From: Gemmatimonadetes bacterium 2013_60CM_65_52
Lineage (GTDB): Bacteria; Gemmatimonadota; Gemmatimonadetes; Gemmatimonadales; Gemmatimonadaceae
Direction of reading: 5' to 3'
DNA length: 64,000 bases
NCBI GenBank assembly: GCA_002215645.1
Contig: NGFI01000004.1
Coordinates: forward strand, 1-64,000
Below, piece after piece: positions 46,942 to 56,620 of this stretch (the first letter of the stretch is position 1; every line of letters begins with the position of its first letter). Under the pieces are notes generated by a model, which did no database searches, was not told the origin of the DNA, and saw only the letters and a program-made list of their open reading frames with translations. Both the position numbers and the translations under genes were made by a program.

Positions 46942-46975
46942 TATGTCACTTTACGAAATATGTCACTTTACGAAT
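46942..46975 (+). repeat. 17-nt tandem duplication at a gene end
   Basis: TATGTCACTTTACGAA is present twice with a 17-nt period. The inner copy includes the stop codon and last codons of the deacetylase gene; the outer copy lies just downstream of it. Confidence 0.85.
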
Positions 46976-47856
46976 CGCGCGTTGCTGCTCGCCAATGTTT
47001 GCAACTGCTTCGCGATGTCGTCTCCAATCGCCTGAATGCGGGGAATGCTCTTTGAGTCGAACTGCGGATCGTAGGGACTGCGCGACGCTCCCCCGGCCAC
47101 CTCCAGCACCGCGTCGAAACGATATGCATGTGTCTGCTTCGTTTTGGGATCCGTCCAAGCCCCGTCCCATGCGAGCGACCGGTGCTTCGGCCACAGTCCA
47201 TACGGCAACGCGATCGTGCGGATCTTGTAGCCCGGCGCGGCCGAGTCGATTCCCATGGCATTGCGCGCGATCTGCTCCTGCACTGCGGCATCAGGATATT
47301 CGTTCAGCTTCATGTGCCACAGCGTGTGGTCGCAGAGCTCGAAGCCCTGATCGGCAAGCCACTTCACCTTGAGAAAGCGCCACTCCTTCTTCTGGCCGTG
47401 AAATTTCGGATTGTCGCCGAAGAAATTGTGGCCCGCCGCGGCGCCGTTCAGCATGCAGAAGACCGCTCGGTTGTTCCACCCGGGATGCGTCTTCGCGAAA
47501 TCGAGCCAGATACCCATGCCGCTCGTGGGATCGATCTCGAGCTTTCCGTTGCGCTCCACGTAGCGGAACTGCGAGTCCGACGCGTCGTCGAACACGAACA
47601 CCACGGGCGACATGCCGGCGGGCACGTCACGAAAATCCTTGTCCAGCATCTGAGCAATCGTGATCGGACGGTAGCCGAGACGGTACGCCGTCTCGAGATC
47701 GGCGCGAAAGCTCGCCGCCGTGCGCGTGTACAACTCGTTCTTGTCGCCGCCGATGACGTGATACTCGAGAACGGGAATGCGGCCGAGATGATTCGGGGTG
47801 ACCGGTGCGGATGCCCCAAGGAGGCACCAGCTCAGAAGCAGCAGACGTCGATCCAT
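46963..47856 (-). CDS. Polysaccharide deacetylase-family protein
   Basis: This protein of about 297 residues has a signal peptide (MDRRLLLLSWCLLGASA). NodB-like segments include PVLEYHVIGG, SPVVFVFDDASDSQF, FELCDHTLWHMKLNE and RTIALPYGLWP. The metal-binding HxxxH appears as HTLWH. The catalytic-base region reads FVFDDAS, in place of the usual TFDD. It probably removes acetyl groups from an envelope polysaccharide. The ATG at 47856 has AAGG 6 nt upstream; the open frame continuing further upstream is not coding. It is divergent from the penicillin-binding protein. Confidence 0.85.
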   Translation of the reverse strand: MDRRLLLLSWCLLGASAPVTPNHLGRIPVLEYHVIGGDKNELYTRTAASFRADLETAYRLGYRPITIAQMLDKDFRDVPAGMSPVVFVFDDASDSQFRYVERNGKLEIDPTSGMGIWLDFAKTHPGWNNRAVFCMLNGAAAGHNFFGDNPKFHGQKKEWRFLKVKWLADQGFELCDHTLWHMKLNEYPDAAVQEQIARNAMGIDSAAPGYKIRTIALPYGLWPKHRSLAWDGAWTDPKTKQTHAYRFDAVLEVAGGASRSPYDPQFDSKSIPRIQAIGDDIAKQLQTLASSNARFVK

Positions 47857-48017
47857 TTCCGACCTTTGGGGTGACAAGAGGTGAGGGACCGCCCACACGA
47901 ACGCCGGGTACCGGGAGATGATGCGCGGCGTCTGGCCCGGGGCGTGATGGCTATCGCGGCCGGAAACCTGCTTCCGCACTCGCCGTACCAATAACTGTAG
48001 CCCCTCCACCGTCGGCC

Positions 48018-50198
48018 ATGGCGCTTCATCCCAGCTTCCAGGCACGTCTCGATACACTGCGCGAGCGGCTTCGTCCCTCGGACGAGCCCGCTCGGCACTG
48101 GATGCGCCGCCGATGGAGGTCTTTGAGCGCCCTCGGCGCGGCCTGTGTCCTCCTCCTGGCATTCGACGCATGGCTAGGAACGTGTGGCTTCGAGGGATGT
48201 CCCACGCGGAGCGGCATTCGTGCGTTCCGGCCCGGCGAGGGCGGCCGCATCGTTGATCGTGGCGACCGGTTCCTCGGCCGCATCGCGCTGGTGCGCCGCG
48301 TGAACGTTCCGCTCGACGCCATTCCGCTTCACGTGCGGCAGGCGTTTCTCGCCACGGAGGACCGGCGGTTCTATCAGCACAATGGCCTCGACTGGCGAGG
48401 GCTCATGCGTGCCGCGTTGAGCAATCTCCGTCACGGCGGCGTGCGCGAGGGCTTCAGCACGATCACGATGCAGGTGGCGCGCAACTCGTTTCTCGTCAAC
48501 AAACGCTACGGGCGAACGATGCGCCGCAAGCTCATCGAGCTGCGCCTCACGCGCCTGATGGAGCGCGAGCTCACCAAGGATCAGATCCTCGAGCTCTACC
48601 TCAATCTCATCTATCTCGGCAACGGCATGAACGGCGTGGAAGCCGCGAGCCGCGACCTGTTCGGCAAGAGCGTGGGCCAGTTGTCCGTGGGCGAGGCCGC
48701 GATGCTCGCCGCGTTGCCGAAGGCGCCGAGTGCGTACACGCCACGCGACCACTACGATCGCGCGCTGCGCAGACGCAATCTCGTGCTCGCCCTGATGGTG
48801 AAGGCCGGCTATCTCTCCAATCAGGATGCGACGCAAGCGGCCGAGTCTCCGCTGCGGATCGCCGAGGAGGAGTGGCGGCCGGATACGAAGAACGAGCCAC
48901 TTGCTCTCGACGCAGTACGCGCGCTGATCGATTCGATCAGACCGGACGCTTTGAAAGAGGGCGACGTGACCGTCTACACGACGCTCGACGCCACGGCGCA
49001 GCGCGCGGCGGATCGCGCCGTGCTGCGGCAGGCGGCCGCGGTGACGCGCGAGACACAGTACGCCGGCTACCATGTGAGCGAGCCCGCGCAGGGCGCTCTG
49101 GTCGCACTCGATCCGCGCACCGGCGACATTCGCGCGCTGGTAGGTGGAAGGCGCAGCAAGGCAGGGTTCAACCGCGCGCTCAAGGCAAGACGCCAACCCG
49201 GATCGGCGTTCAAGCCCTTCGTGTATGCGGCGGCAATGCGTGCGGGCATGACACCGGCGACGATGGTGGACGATGAGCCGGTGGAGGTGGCGCAGGGCCG
49301 CAACGTGTGGCGTCCCTCGAACTACGATGACAACTATCTCGGCACTATCACGCTGAGCAAAGCGCTTGCGGTGTCGTCCAATGCGGCGGCCGTTCGCGTG
49401 AGTCAGACCGTCGGCATTCCCAACGTGGCACTCGCCGCGCGGCGTAACGGCATCTCGAGTCCACTGACACAGTATCCTGCGATGGCGCTGGGCGCCGTGG
49501 ACGTGACGCCACTCGAGCTGGTCGCGGCATACGCACCGTTCGCCAATGGCGGCCTGCGCGTACATCCTCGACTGGTTCGGCGCATCGAAGCGGCCGACGG
49601 CACCGTGCTGTGGAGCAGCGAGGTAACGCCGCCGGACACCGTCATGGATCCGCGCGACGCGTTTCAGGTGACATCCATGCTGCGGGGCGTGGTCGACGAG
49701 GGGACGGGGCGCACGATTCGCGACATGGGTGTGCGCGGCGCCGTGGCCGGCAAGACGGGCACCACCAACAACGCGGACGACGTCTGGTTCATCGGCTACA
49801 CGCCGACGCTGCTTGCCGGCGTGTGGTTCGGATACGACACGCCGCGTCCCATCGCGCCGCACGCGACGGGCGGACATCTCGCCGCGCCGGCCTGGGCCGA
49901 CTTCTACATGAACGGCTGGCGGGAGCCGGCCACCATGACCGCGAACGGCTGGGAGGCGCCGCCCGGCATGGTGATGCGCGTCATCGATCCGTTGACCGGC
50001 ATGCTGGCGGGAGAGTTCTGCCCGGAGCGCAAACGCGAGTGGTTCAAGCCGGGCACGGAGCCGACGGAAGTCTGCAACGTGCACACCGCGCCCGAAGAGC
50101 CGATCTTCGACATGCCGCAGGGCATTCGCGTCCCCGATCCGATCAAGCGCGGCGCGCAGGGGATCGGCGGTATCCTGCGGCGGATCTTCCGCTTCTAG
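48018..50198 (+). CDS. Class A penicillin-binding protein (transglycosylase/transpeptidase)
   Basis: This 726-residue protein has one N-terminal membrane helix (about 34-52). The GT51 transglycosylase domain has TEDRRFYQHNGLDWRG (catalytic Glu near 113) and EGFSTITMQVARN. The transpeptidase domain has S396-x-x-K (GSAFKPF), SSN (SSNAAAVR) and K579-T-G. It polymerises and cross-links peptidoglycan in the periplasm. The length is near PBP1a/1b. Its stop overlaps the convergent DUF1501 stop by 4 nt. Confidence 0.95.
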   Translation: MALHPSFQARLDTLRERLRPSDEPARHWMRRRWRSLSALGAACVLLLAFDAWLGTCGFEGCPTRSGIRAFRPGEGGRIVDRGDRFLGRIALVRRVNVPLDAIPLHVRQAFLATEDRRFYQHNGLDWRGLMRAALSNLRHGGVREGFSTITMQVARNSFLVNKRYGRTMRRKLIELRLTRLMERELTKDQILELYLNLIYLGNGMNGVEAASRDLFGKSVGQLSVGEAAMLAALPKAPSAYTPRDHYDRALRRRNLVLALMVKAGYLSNQDATQAAESPLRIAEEEWRPDTKNEPLALDAVRALIDSIRPDALKEGDVTVYTTLDATAQRAADRAVLRQAAAVTRETQYAGYHVSEPAQGALVALDPRTGDIRALVGGRRSKAGFNRALKARRQPGSAFKPFVYAAAMRAGMTPATMVDDEPVEVAQGRNVWRPSNYDDNYLGTITLSKALAVSSNAAAVRVSQTVGIPNVALAARRNGISSPLTQYPAMALGAVDVTPLELVAAYAPFANGGLRVHPRLVRRIEAADGTVLWSSEVTPPDTVMDPRDAFQVTSMLRGVVDEGTGRTIRDMGVRGAVAGKTGTTNNADDVWFIGYTPTLLAGVWFGYDTPRPIAPHATGGHLAAPAWADFYMNGWREPATMTANGWEAPPGMVMRVIDPLTGMLAGEFCPERKREWFKPGTEPTEVCNVHTAPEEPIFDMPQGIRVPDPIKRGAQGIGGILRRIFRF

Positions 50199-51481
50199 AG
50201 GATTCCCAGCCAGCCGGTCTTGTTGCGGTCGAATCCCGGGAAGATCACGTCGAGCCGCGCGGCACCGAGATGCTTTGCCGCGACCTCGGCGAATACTGAA
50301 CGGAAATCCGTCGTGAGCGCGAGGTCGCGACCTTCGTAAAGCAGCTCCGGCTCGAGGCCAGGCCACTTGCCGTGCACCTTGCCGCCCTTCACGTCGCCAC
50401 CGATGACGAACAGCGCGCTCGCGTGCCCGTGGTCGGTGCCGCCATTTCCGTTCTGGCGCACCGTTCGCCCAAACTCCGACATCGTCATGATGGTGACGTC
50501 GGACATACGATCGCCGAGATCCGCCACGAGCGCCGCAATTGACTTTGCGAAGTCGTCCAGGCGTTGCGCGAGTTGCCCGACCGACGCGCCCTGATTGACG
50601 TGCGTGTCCCAGCCGCCGACGTCGGCAAAGGCGACCTCGAGGCCGACGTCCGCCTTGATCAGTTGGGCGATCTGCTTGAGCCGCAGGCCAAACTGCGAGC
50701 TCGGATATGACGCGTCGTTCTGTGGCAAATATTTCTGCGGATTCGCGGCCTTGAGGATCTTCACGGCCTCGAACATCTCGCCGCCGGCAGCATGCACGAC
50801 GTCAGTCGAGCCTGTGCGATACAGTGCCTCGAGCCGGTCGGCCGCGGGGCCGGACGTGCGCACTGTGAATTCGTCGAGCGAGTTCATGGCGATCGTGGCC
50901 GCCGGGCCCTCGAGCATCCGCGGCGTCTGCTGCGTCATCGCGACCGCGCGAAACGGCGACGTCGTTTCGGAGTGGACGCAACCCGCTTCGCACGTGCCCT
51001 TTACGGCGAGATAGCGATTGAGCCAGCCGTCGCGTGTTCCCTTGTTGTCCGGCGTGCCCGTCTCCATGTAGTCCTGCGCGTCGAAGTGCGATCTCGTCGC
51101 GCTCGGGCTCCCGACGGCGTGCACCGGAGCCAGGATGCCCTGATCCCAGAGGGGCTTGAGCGGAGAGAGCGCCGGATGCAATCCGAAGAAGCCGTCGAGG
51201 TCGATCGCGCCGGCGGCGCCGGATGCGAGACCGGGCCGGGGAATCGCAATGTTCGGCCGCAGGCGATAGTAGGCCGCCTCGGCGTGTGGAACGACGACGT
51301 TCAGCGCATCCGCGGCGCCACGCTGAAAGAGACAGATCAGCGTCTTGCCACGTGCTGCGCCGTTTGCCGCCGTGCCCTTGAGCAGGTCGGCGCCGAATGC
51401 CGTGCGGCGAAGAAAGCTCGGGCTCAGCCCCATGGTCACGAGGGCGAGCGCACCCGACTTCATGAAAACGCGACGATCCAT
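50195..51481 (-). CDS. DUF1501 family protein, Tat-exported
   Basis: This 428-residue protein begins MDRRVFMKSGALALV, a twin-arginine signal. The body has the DUF1501 sulfatase/phosphatase-like fold, with LICLFQRGAADALNVVVPH, VGGWDTHVNQG and MSEFGRTVRQNGNGGTDHGHA. GAGGGAG is 4 nt before the ATG. Its partner DUF1800 gene lies 34 nt upstream; such pairs are common in planctomycetes, proteobacteria and Gemmatimonadota. The function of the pair is not known. Confidence 0.93.
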   Translation of the reverse strand: MDRRVFMKSGALALVTMGLSPSFLRRTAFGADLLKGTAANGAARGKTLICLFQRGAADALNVVVPHAEAAYYRLRPNIAIPRPGLASGAAGAIDLDGFFGLHPALSPLKPLWDQGILAPVHAVGSPSATRSHFDAQDYMETGTPDNKGTRDGWLNRYLAVKGTCEAGCVHSETTSPFRAVAMTQQTPRMLEGPAATIAMNSLDEFTVRTSGPAADRLEALYRTGSTDVVHAAGGEMFEAVKILKAANPQKYLPQNDASYPSSQFGLRLKQIAQLIKADVGLEVAFADVGGWDTHVNQGASVGQLAQRLDDFAKSIAALVADLGDRMSDVTIMTMSEFGRTVRQNGNGGTDHGHASALFVIGGDVKGGKVHGKWPGLEPELLYEGRDLALTTDFRSVFAEVAAKHLGAARLDVIFPGFDRNKTGWLGIL

Positions 51482-51515
51482 GACTCCCTCACATGCTGTG
51501 AGCTGACGCTCTGAT

Positions 51516-53234
51516 TCAACGGCGCTGGAATTCCGGTGCGCCAAGTGCGAGTCCGACGATCTGGGACAAACCTTCGAGCTGCGCGGGGCGCGCGGCCTGC
51601 TTCGCGAGGGGATTCTCGCCCTGCATGAGGATCTCCCTCGTGTCGGGCGACGACTGGCCGCCGAAGAAGGCGAGCACCACACCGTCCACCTGCTGTTCGC
51701 GCGCTGCGTTCTTGAGCCGGTCCCAATCGCTCCACTGTGTGATCGATGCCCCGGGCATCCGCCCCGACGCCAATCCGAGGCCAAAGTTGATGCGGTTGAG
51801 AATGGCGCCGCTGTTCATCCATTCGGCTCCGGTCTCCGGCCAACCGTTCGGCGCCTGATGGCCGAACACCGGCTCGCCAAGAAATGCAACAGACTGCACC
51901 GACCGCAGGCTGGTGTCCGCCTGCGCACCGACGGCACGCAGAGCGGACGCCACCAGCTCGAACGGACTCTTGACTTTCGACCGATACGCCGTGCGGCTGA
52001 AGAACTCGGGGCTCGTCACGATGGTGCGCACGACTTCGCGAATGTCGCCGCCGGTTCGGCGGAACGTGTCCGCCGCCCGTTCCACGAGGGCGGCGGGCGG
52101 ATCGTCGCTCACGAAGCGAATGGCAAGTTTCCGCGCGATGAAGTGCGCGGTGTGCGGATCGTGCGCGACGATGTCGAGCACGTCCTCGCCGTCCTCCGAT
52201 CCGCGTCCCGCCGCTAGCACGTGGCCCAGCACGACCTTCTGTCCGGCGTCGTGGATCTCTGGACGGAAGATGAACTGCGCGCCCGTGCGAGGGTTCATGG
52301 TCCAGCCCGTGAGCGCGCGCGCCACTTCGATCACATCAGTCTGGGTATAGCCGCCATCGACGCCGAGCGTGTGCAGCTCGAGCAGTTCGCGGGCGTAATT
52401 CTCGTTGAGGCCGCGGCGAGCCTGTTGCTGCGGCGGCCGGCCAAGCGGACGGGGAGGCGCCGCACCGGGTCTGCCCTGCTGAAATGACGCAAGCGTTGGA
52501 TGCATGGAGTCAGCCGCGCTCTGCCACTGGTCGAGATAGAACAGCATCGCGGGACTCTTTGCCACGGCGCCGAGCAGGTCGCGAAACTTTCCGAGCGCGA
52601 GCGGGCGGATGACGTCCCGGTCATACGTCGGGATGAAGACCCTGACGAGACCCTTCCCCGCGAACACCGTAAAGTGATTCTCCCAGAAGTCGGTCATGAC
52701 CTCCTGGAGCTGGCGGTCGCTCACGACGGCGCGTGCGAGCTTCGAGGACTGCACGTCGCCGAGGATGCGCTGGTTCCGGCGGAGCTGGTCGCGCAGCTCC
52801 GGGTTTGCTTTCAGGACCACCGCGCGAAGGTCGCGTCGCGAGCTGGTATCGCCTGTCAGTGCCGCCATGCGCTGCTGCTCGCGCACGGCGCGCTGTCCGT
52901 CCTCATACATGGTGAGGTAGGTGTTCAGCGGCTTGTCGAGCAGCTCGTACGACGCGACGACGCGATCGGCGGTCGTGTCCTCGATGCGGTCCGGTGCGAG
53001 CTGGAGCGCGATCCAGCGATCCACGCCCATCTCGCGCACGCGTGCGACGTCGCCGGGCCGCGGTCCGAAACCGAGGCGGTTCAGCACCTGTTGTACCTGC
53101 TGATCCGCCGTCTGCTCGCGCGGCTCCGTGGGAGGCACGATGATGAGTGGGGTCCCGCCTTGCTGCATGCTGCCGGAGCAGGAAGTCAGCAGGACACCAG
53201 AGACCAACAGAACGTGAAAATGTGCTCGAATCAT
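51516..53234 (-). CDS. DUF1800 family lipoprotein
   Basis: This 572-residue protein has lipobox LTSC at about 16-19. The DUF1800 body includes LNRLGFGPRPGDVARV, MTDFWENHFTV, NENYARELLELHTLGVDGG and NGWPETGAEWMNSG. A Pro/Gln-rich insertion lies near 285-300. It is normally found with DUF1501, as here, and the proteins are probably exported together. No reaction is established. Confidence 0.93.
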   Translation of the reverse strand: MIRAHFHVLLVSGVLLTSCSGSMQQGGTPLIIVPPTEPREQTADQQVQQVLNRLGFGPRPGDVARVREMGVDRWIALQLAPDRIEDTTADRVVASYELLDKPLNTYLTMYEDGQRAVREQQRMAALTGDTSSRRDLRAVVLKANPELRDQLRRNQRILGDVQSSKLARAVVSDRQLQEVMTDFWENHFTVFAGKGLVRVFIPTYDRDVIRPLALGKFRDLLGAVAKSPAMLFYLDQWQSAADSMHPTLASFQQGRPGAAPPRPLGRPPQQQARRGLNENYARELLELHTLGVDGGYTQTDVIEVARALTGWTMNPRTGAQFIFRPEIHDAGQKVVLGHVLAAGRGSEDGEDVLDIVAHDPHTAHFIARKLAIRFVSDDPPAALVERAADTFRRTGGDIREVVRTIVTSPEFFSRTAYRSKVKSPFELVASALRAVGAQADTSLRSVQSVAFLGEPVFGHQAPNGWPETGAEWMNSGAILNRINFGLGLASGRMPGASITQWSDWDRLKNAAREQQVDGVVLAFFGGQSSPDTREILMQGENPLAKQAARPAQLEGLSQIVGLALGAPEFQRR

Positions 53235-53416
53235 GGGATGCGTGTCCGATCAGGCCTACAGGGAAGACGACGCGTGGGCGGGTTGGTTAAGTCCTGCCAC
53301 TGCGAGGTCCGTCACGGAGCGCCTTGCGTAGAGTGTGCGTGGCGACCTAGGGTACGTGGCACCGTCGCCGCGCAGGCCTTCCCACGCACTGGCGGCAAAG
53401 GTCCCCGGAGCCCGTC

Positions 53417-56400
53417 TTGATCAGCCCGCTCACCTCGGCAGACGATTTCGCACGGCAGCTCTCGCCCGAGGAGCTGGCGGCGCAGGCGGATTCGCTCGCC
53501 GCGCGGAACCGTGTCGTCATCTGTTCCGCGCAAGTGGACGGTCTTGAGCGCGCCCGAGCGGAGCTGGGTGACGTCCGCGCTTCGGCGCTGCTGCGAGAGG
53601 TCACGCTGCTGGTGCGCCGCATTCTGCGGGGCACCGACGCCGTTACACTGCTCGATGACGAGCTCGTTCTGCTGCTCGATCAGACCGCGCCTTCCGCCGA
53701 GACGGTGGCTGAGCGCCTGCTGTCGGCGGTGCGCGGGCATCTCTTCACGTCCGCCGGTGTCGATCAGACGCGCCGTCTCACGCTCACCATCGGCGTGGCG
53801 ACGGCGCCCGAGCATGGCACCTCGTATCAGGTTCTCATCCTCGCGGCGCGCCAGGCGCGCAGTGTCGCGGGGGCGGACAGTTGTGCACGTGCCTTCGCAG
53901 CGAACGGCCGTTCGCTCGCCGTATTTCGATTTGTCGGGCGCAGCGAGCCACTTTCACTCCTCAGCGACGAGCTGGAACACACGGTGCGCGGCGCGGGACG
54001 TGTGGTTGCCGTCGTGGGGGAGCGTGGCGTTGGCAAGAGCGCGCTGCTCCGCATGCTCATCCCCGAGGTGCGGCTGCGTGGCGGCTCGCTGGTCGTGGCC
54101 GCGAGCCGCGAACCGATGTTCGTCTCGCCATACGCGGTGTGGAGTGAGGTGCTTCGAGGCGTTCGTCGCCTGCCGGTCAAGAGCACCCGCCTGTGGCGCG
54201 AGCTGCACGCGCTGGACCCTACCCTGGAGCGTGCGGGCGATGGCGGTGTAAGCGGCGGCAGCAAGACGCATTTGCTGGAAGAGCTCGCAGACTTTCTTCG
54301 GCTCGCGGCGCAGCAACGGCCGCTGGTGCTGGTGCTCGAGAATCTCCAATGGGCGGACGCCGCCTCCTGGGACGCGCTCGAGTATCTGATCGCGCAGATG
54401 GAGAGCGAGCGAATTCTCTTCGCCGTCACACTCCAGACGGGCGGTGAGGACGACGCGCAGGAGCGATGGGAGCGCATGGCGGTGCGATCCCGCTCGGAGA
54501 TCCGGCTTACGCATCTCACGCGCGACGACGTCAAGCGCTGGCTCGAGGTCGCGCTACACGTGGCAGAAGTCGGACGCGACCTGCTGGCGTTCGTTTACCG
54601 GCACACCGAGGGCAATCCGCTCGCGCTGACGCACCTGGTGCACGACCTGGAAGAGAGCGGGCATCTCGTGTACGACGACGGTGCGTGGCAATCGAGTCCG
54701 GTGAGGGAGTTGCCGGTTCCGGTGAGCCTCGATGACCTGTTGGCGCGGCGGATCGCGCGGCTGCCGCCCGCGTCGCGTCTGATGCTCGAGGCCGCGGCCC
54801 TCCTCGTGCGCGAAGCGGAAGAGGCGCTGCTTCTGGACGTGAGCGGCGTCGGCGCCATCGAGGCGCGAGCGGCGCTCGACCTCCTTCTGGAGCGCGGCAT
54901 GCTGATTCCCACGTACGACCGCGGCCGCGCGGCGTTTGCCATTTCGCATGACGAGCTGGCGCGGATTGCCCGCGCGCGGATTGCGGTGCCACAACGTGCG
55001 GATCTGCACGGACGCCTCGCGCGCGCTCTCTCGGCCGGAGACCGCAGATCGTCCGCGGAGATCGCGGGACACTACGAGCGGGCCGGACGGCGGAACGAGG
55101 CGTATCGGCACGCGCTGCGCGCCTCGGAGCATGCGCTTGCGGTCTATGAGACGGTCGCCGCGGCGGAGCTTCTCGCCGCAGCGGAACGGAACGCGCCGAG
55201 CGACGACGCGCTTGCGGACGTGCGGGTGCGGATGGCGGCGCTTGCGGAGGCCGCCGGCCAGTACGAACAGGTCGAGTCGCTCTGCGAGCAGGTGCTGAGC
55301 TGGTACGAAGCGCAGCACGACTCCGTGCAGGTGCTTCGCCTTCAGCGGATGCGCGTGCGGGTTCGCATGCAGCGCGGAGAGCCGGCGCGGGACACGCTCG
55401 CGGCGCTGCTCCAGCTCGAGACCCAGGCGCGTGAGGTGCAGGCGGACGCGGAGCGCGCGGCCATTCTGCTTCAGATCTCTCACGTCCACTGGCGGCTCGG
55501 CGATTTGCGCGCGGCCCAGCGCGTTGCGGCGGAGTGCGTGGAGATCGCGCAGCGCGGCACGGACCTGCTGCTGATCGCGGACTCCAGCAATCGGCTTGCG
55601 GTGACGATCCAGCTCGAAAACGCGCATCGCGCGCGGGAGTTGTTCGACGTCTCGCTCGAGATAGCCACGAGTGCCGCCGACGCCGTCCGCCGCGTTCGTG
55701 CGCTGAACAACATTGGCGTGCTCGAGCTGATCTCGAACAATTGGGACGAGGCGAAGAAGATGCTCACCCTCGCGGCCGAGCAGGCGCGAACCGCGCGCCT
55801 GCTGGAGTGGTGGGGCCGCGCCGAATTGAACCTCGGCGTCCTCGCGGGCCGCATGGGGGACACGGAGGGATCCGCCCGAGCGCTGTCGGAGGCATTGCGG
55901 CTCACGTCCATGGTGCAGAACAGCGAGGAGCAGCTTTACGCGACGTACAACATGGCGCACCTCGAGCGTGAGCGCCTTCGCTTCAAGGAGGCGGCCGACA
56001 CCTACGAGCTCGTAACGGACCTGGCCGAGCGGATCGGGCAGGTGGAGGTGCAGGCCGGTGCGTTGGCTGGCCTTGGGCTGTGCCGCTTCCTTATGGGTGA
56101 CATCGCCGGGGCGCGTGAGCCCGCGGCGCGGGCCGCACCGATGATGGAACGCCTGCTGGAGTGGTTTCAGGGCCGGGAGCTGGTGGAGGCGCTCAACATT
56201 CACCTGCTTCTGACCGACAATAGGATCAGGGAAGCTGCCGAGCTGTTTTCGCGGGCACTGACGGCGGCCGGGCCGAGCGATGTGTATGGAGGCGCTTGGT
56301 TGACCGCCGAATTCGGGGCGGCCTTTCGGAGCGAGCTGCCGGGGGAGATCGAAGCGGCGGTTCAGGAGTATGCGCGGCGGCCTGAGGTCCTTGGCAATTC

Positions 56401-56443
56401 GCGCATGCGGGAACGGCTGGATGTATTGAAAGTTGACAGTTGA
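53417..56443 (+). CDS. Degenerate GGDEF / AAA ATPase / TPR signalling protein
   Basis: This 1008-residue cytoplasmic protein has a GGDEF-like fold at about 30-160 whose signature loop reads LLDDEL in place of GGDEF, so it is probably inactive; the family motif GVATAPEHGTSYQ is retained. A STAND-like ATPase follows, with Walker A GERGVGKSALL (K207) and Walker B LVLVLENLQWAD (about 302-313). From about 560 to the end it is helical repeats of TPR type. No DNA-binding domain is visible. The start is TTG at 53417, supported by GGAG 7 nt upstream. The ligand and partner are unknown. Confidence 0.85.
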   Translation: MISPLTSADDFARQLSPEELAAQADSLAARNRVVICSAQVDGLERARAELGDVRASALLREVTLLVRRILRGTDAVTLLDDELVLLLDQTAPSAETVAERLLSAVRGHLFTSAGVDQTRRLTLTIGVATAPEHGTSYQVLILAARQARSVAGADSCARAFAANGRSLAVFRFVGRSEPLSLLSDELEHTVRGAGRVVAVVGERGVGKSALLRMLIPEVRLRGGSLVVAASREPMFVSPYAVWSEVLRGVRRLPVKSTRLWRELHALDPTLERAGDGGVSGGSKTHLLEELADFLRLAAQQRPLVLVLENLQWADAASWDALEYLIAQMESERILFAVTLQTGGEDDAQERWERMAVRSRSEIRLTHLTRDDVKRWLEVALHVAEVGRDLLAFVYRHTEGNPLALTHLVHDLEESGHLVYDDGAWQSSPVRELPVPVSLDDLLARRIARLPPASRLMLEAAALLVREAEEALLLDVSGVGAIEARAALDLLLERGMLIPTYDRGRAAFAISHDELARIARARIAVPQRADLHGRLARALSAGDRRSSAEIAGHYERAGRRNEAYRHALRASEHALAVYETVAAAELLAAAERNAPSDDALADVRVRMAALAEAAGQYEQVESLCEQVLSWYEAQHDSVQVLRLQRMRVRVRMQRGEPARDTLAALLQLETQAREVQADAERAAILLQISHVHWRLGDLRAAQRVAAECVEIAQRGTDLLLIADSSNRLAVTIQLENAHRARELFDVSLEIATSAADAVRRVRALNNIGVLELISNNWDEAKKMLTLAAEQARTARLLEWWGRAELNLGVLAGRMGDTEGSARALSEALRLTSMVQNSEEQLYATYNMAHLERERLRFKEAADTYELVTDLAERIGQVEVQAGALAGLGLCRFLMGDIAGAREPAARAAPMMERLLEWFQGRELVEALNIHLLLTDNRIREAAELFSRALTAAGPSDVYGGAWLTAEFGAAFRSELPGEIEAAVQEYARRPEVLGNSRMRERLDVLKVDS

Positions 56444-56501
56444 GGAGCTATTGACCCAACTGGCGGAAGATCCTAGTCTCTCCGTAGCGATTTGCGGGGT
56501 G

Positions 56502-56517
56502 CGTGACATCCGTCACG
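56502..56517 (+). promoter_or_regulatory. Perfect inverted repeat, possible operator
   Basis: CGTGAC-ATCC-GTCACG lies in the 177-nt gap between the ATPase/TPR gene and the lipoprotein gene. The GTGAC half site occurs once more nearby. There is no direct link to a regulator. Confidence 0.3.
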
Positions 56518-56620
56518 GCAATGTCGTCTCTATTGTGGCATTCATGGCCGTGACACATCTGGACACGATCGCTCTCCGATGCCGGAGTGCGCCGTATCGC
56601 GGCATCTGAGTTTGGGGCAC

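Noticed and set aside
47905-47925. GGGTACCGGGA sequence resembling the dispersed 54-bp element
   Set aside because: Only about 10 bases match, and the diagnostic ACCGAGTGC core is absent.
48174-50366. Minus-strand open frame of 730 codons
   Set aside because: It is antisense to the class A penicillin-binding protein, whose motifs are all intact.
54554-56509. Minus-strand open frame of 651 codons
   Set aside because: It is antisense to the ATPase/TPR gene and has no domains.
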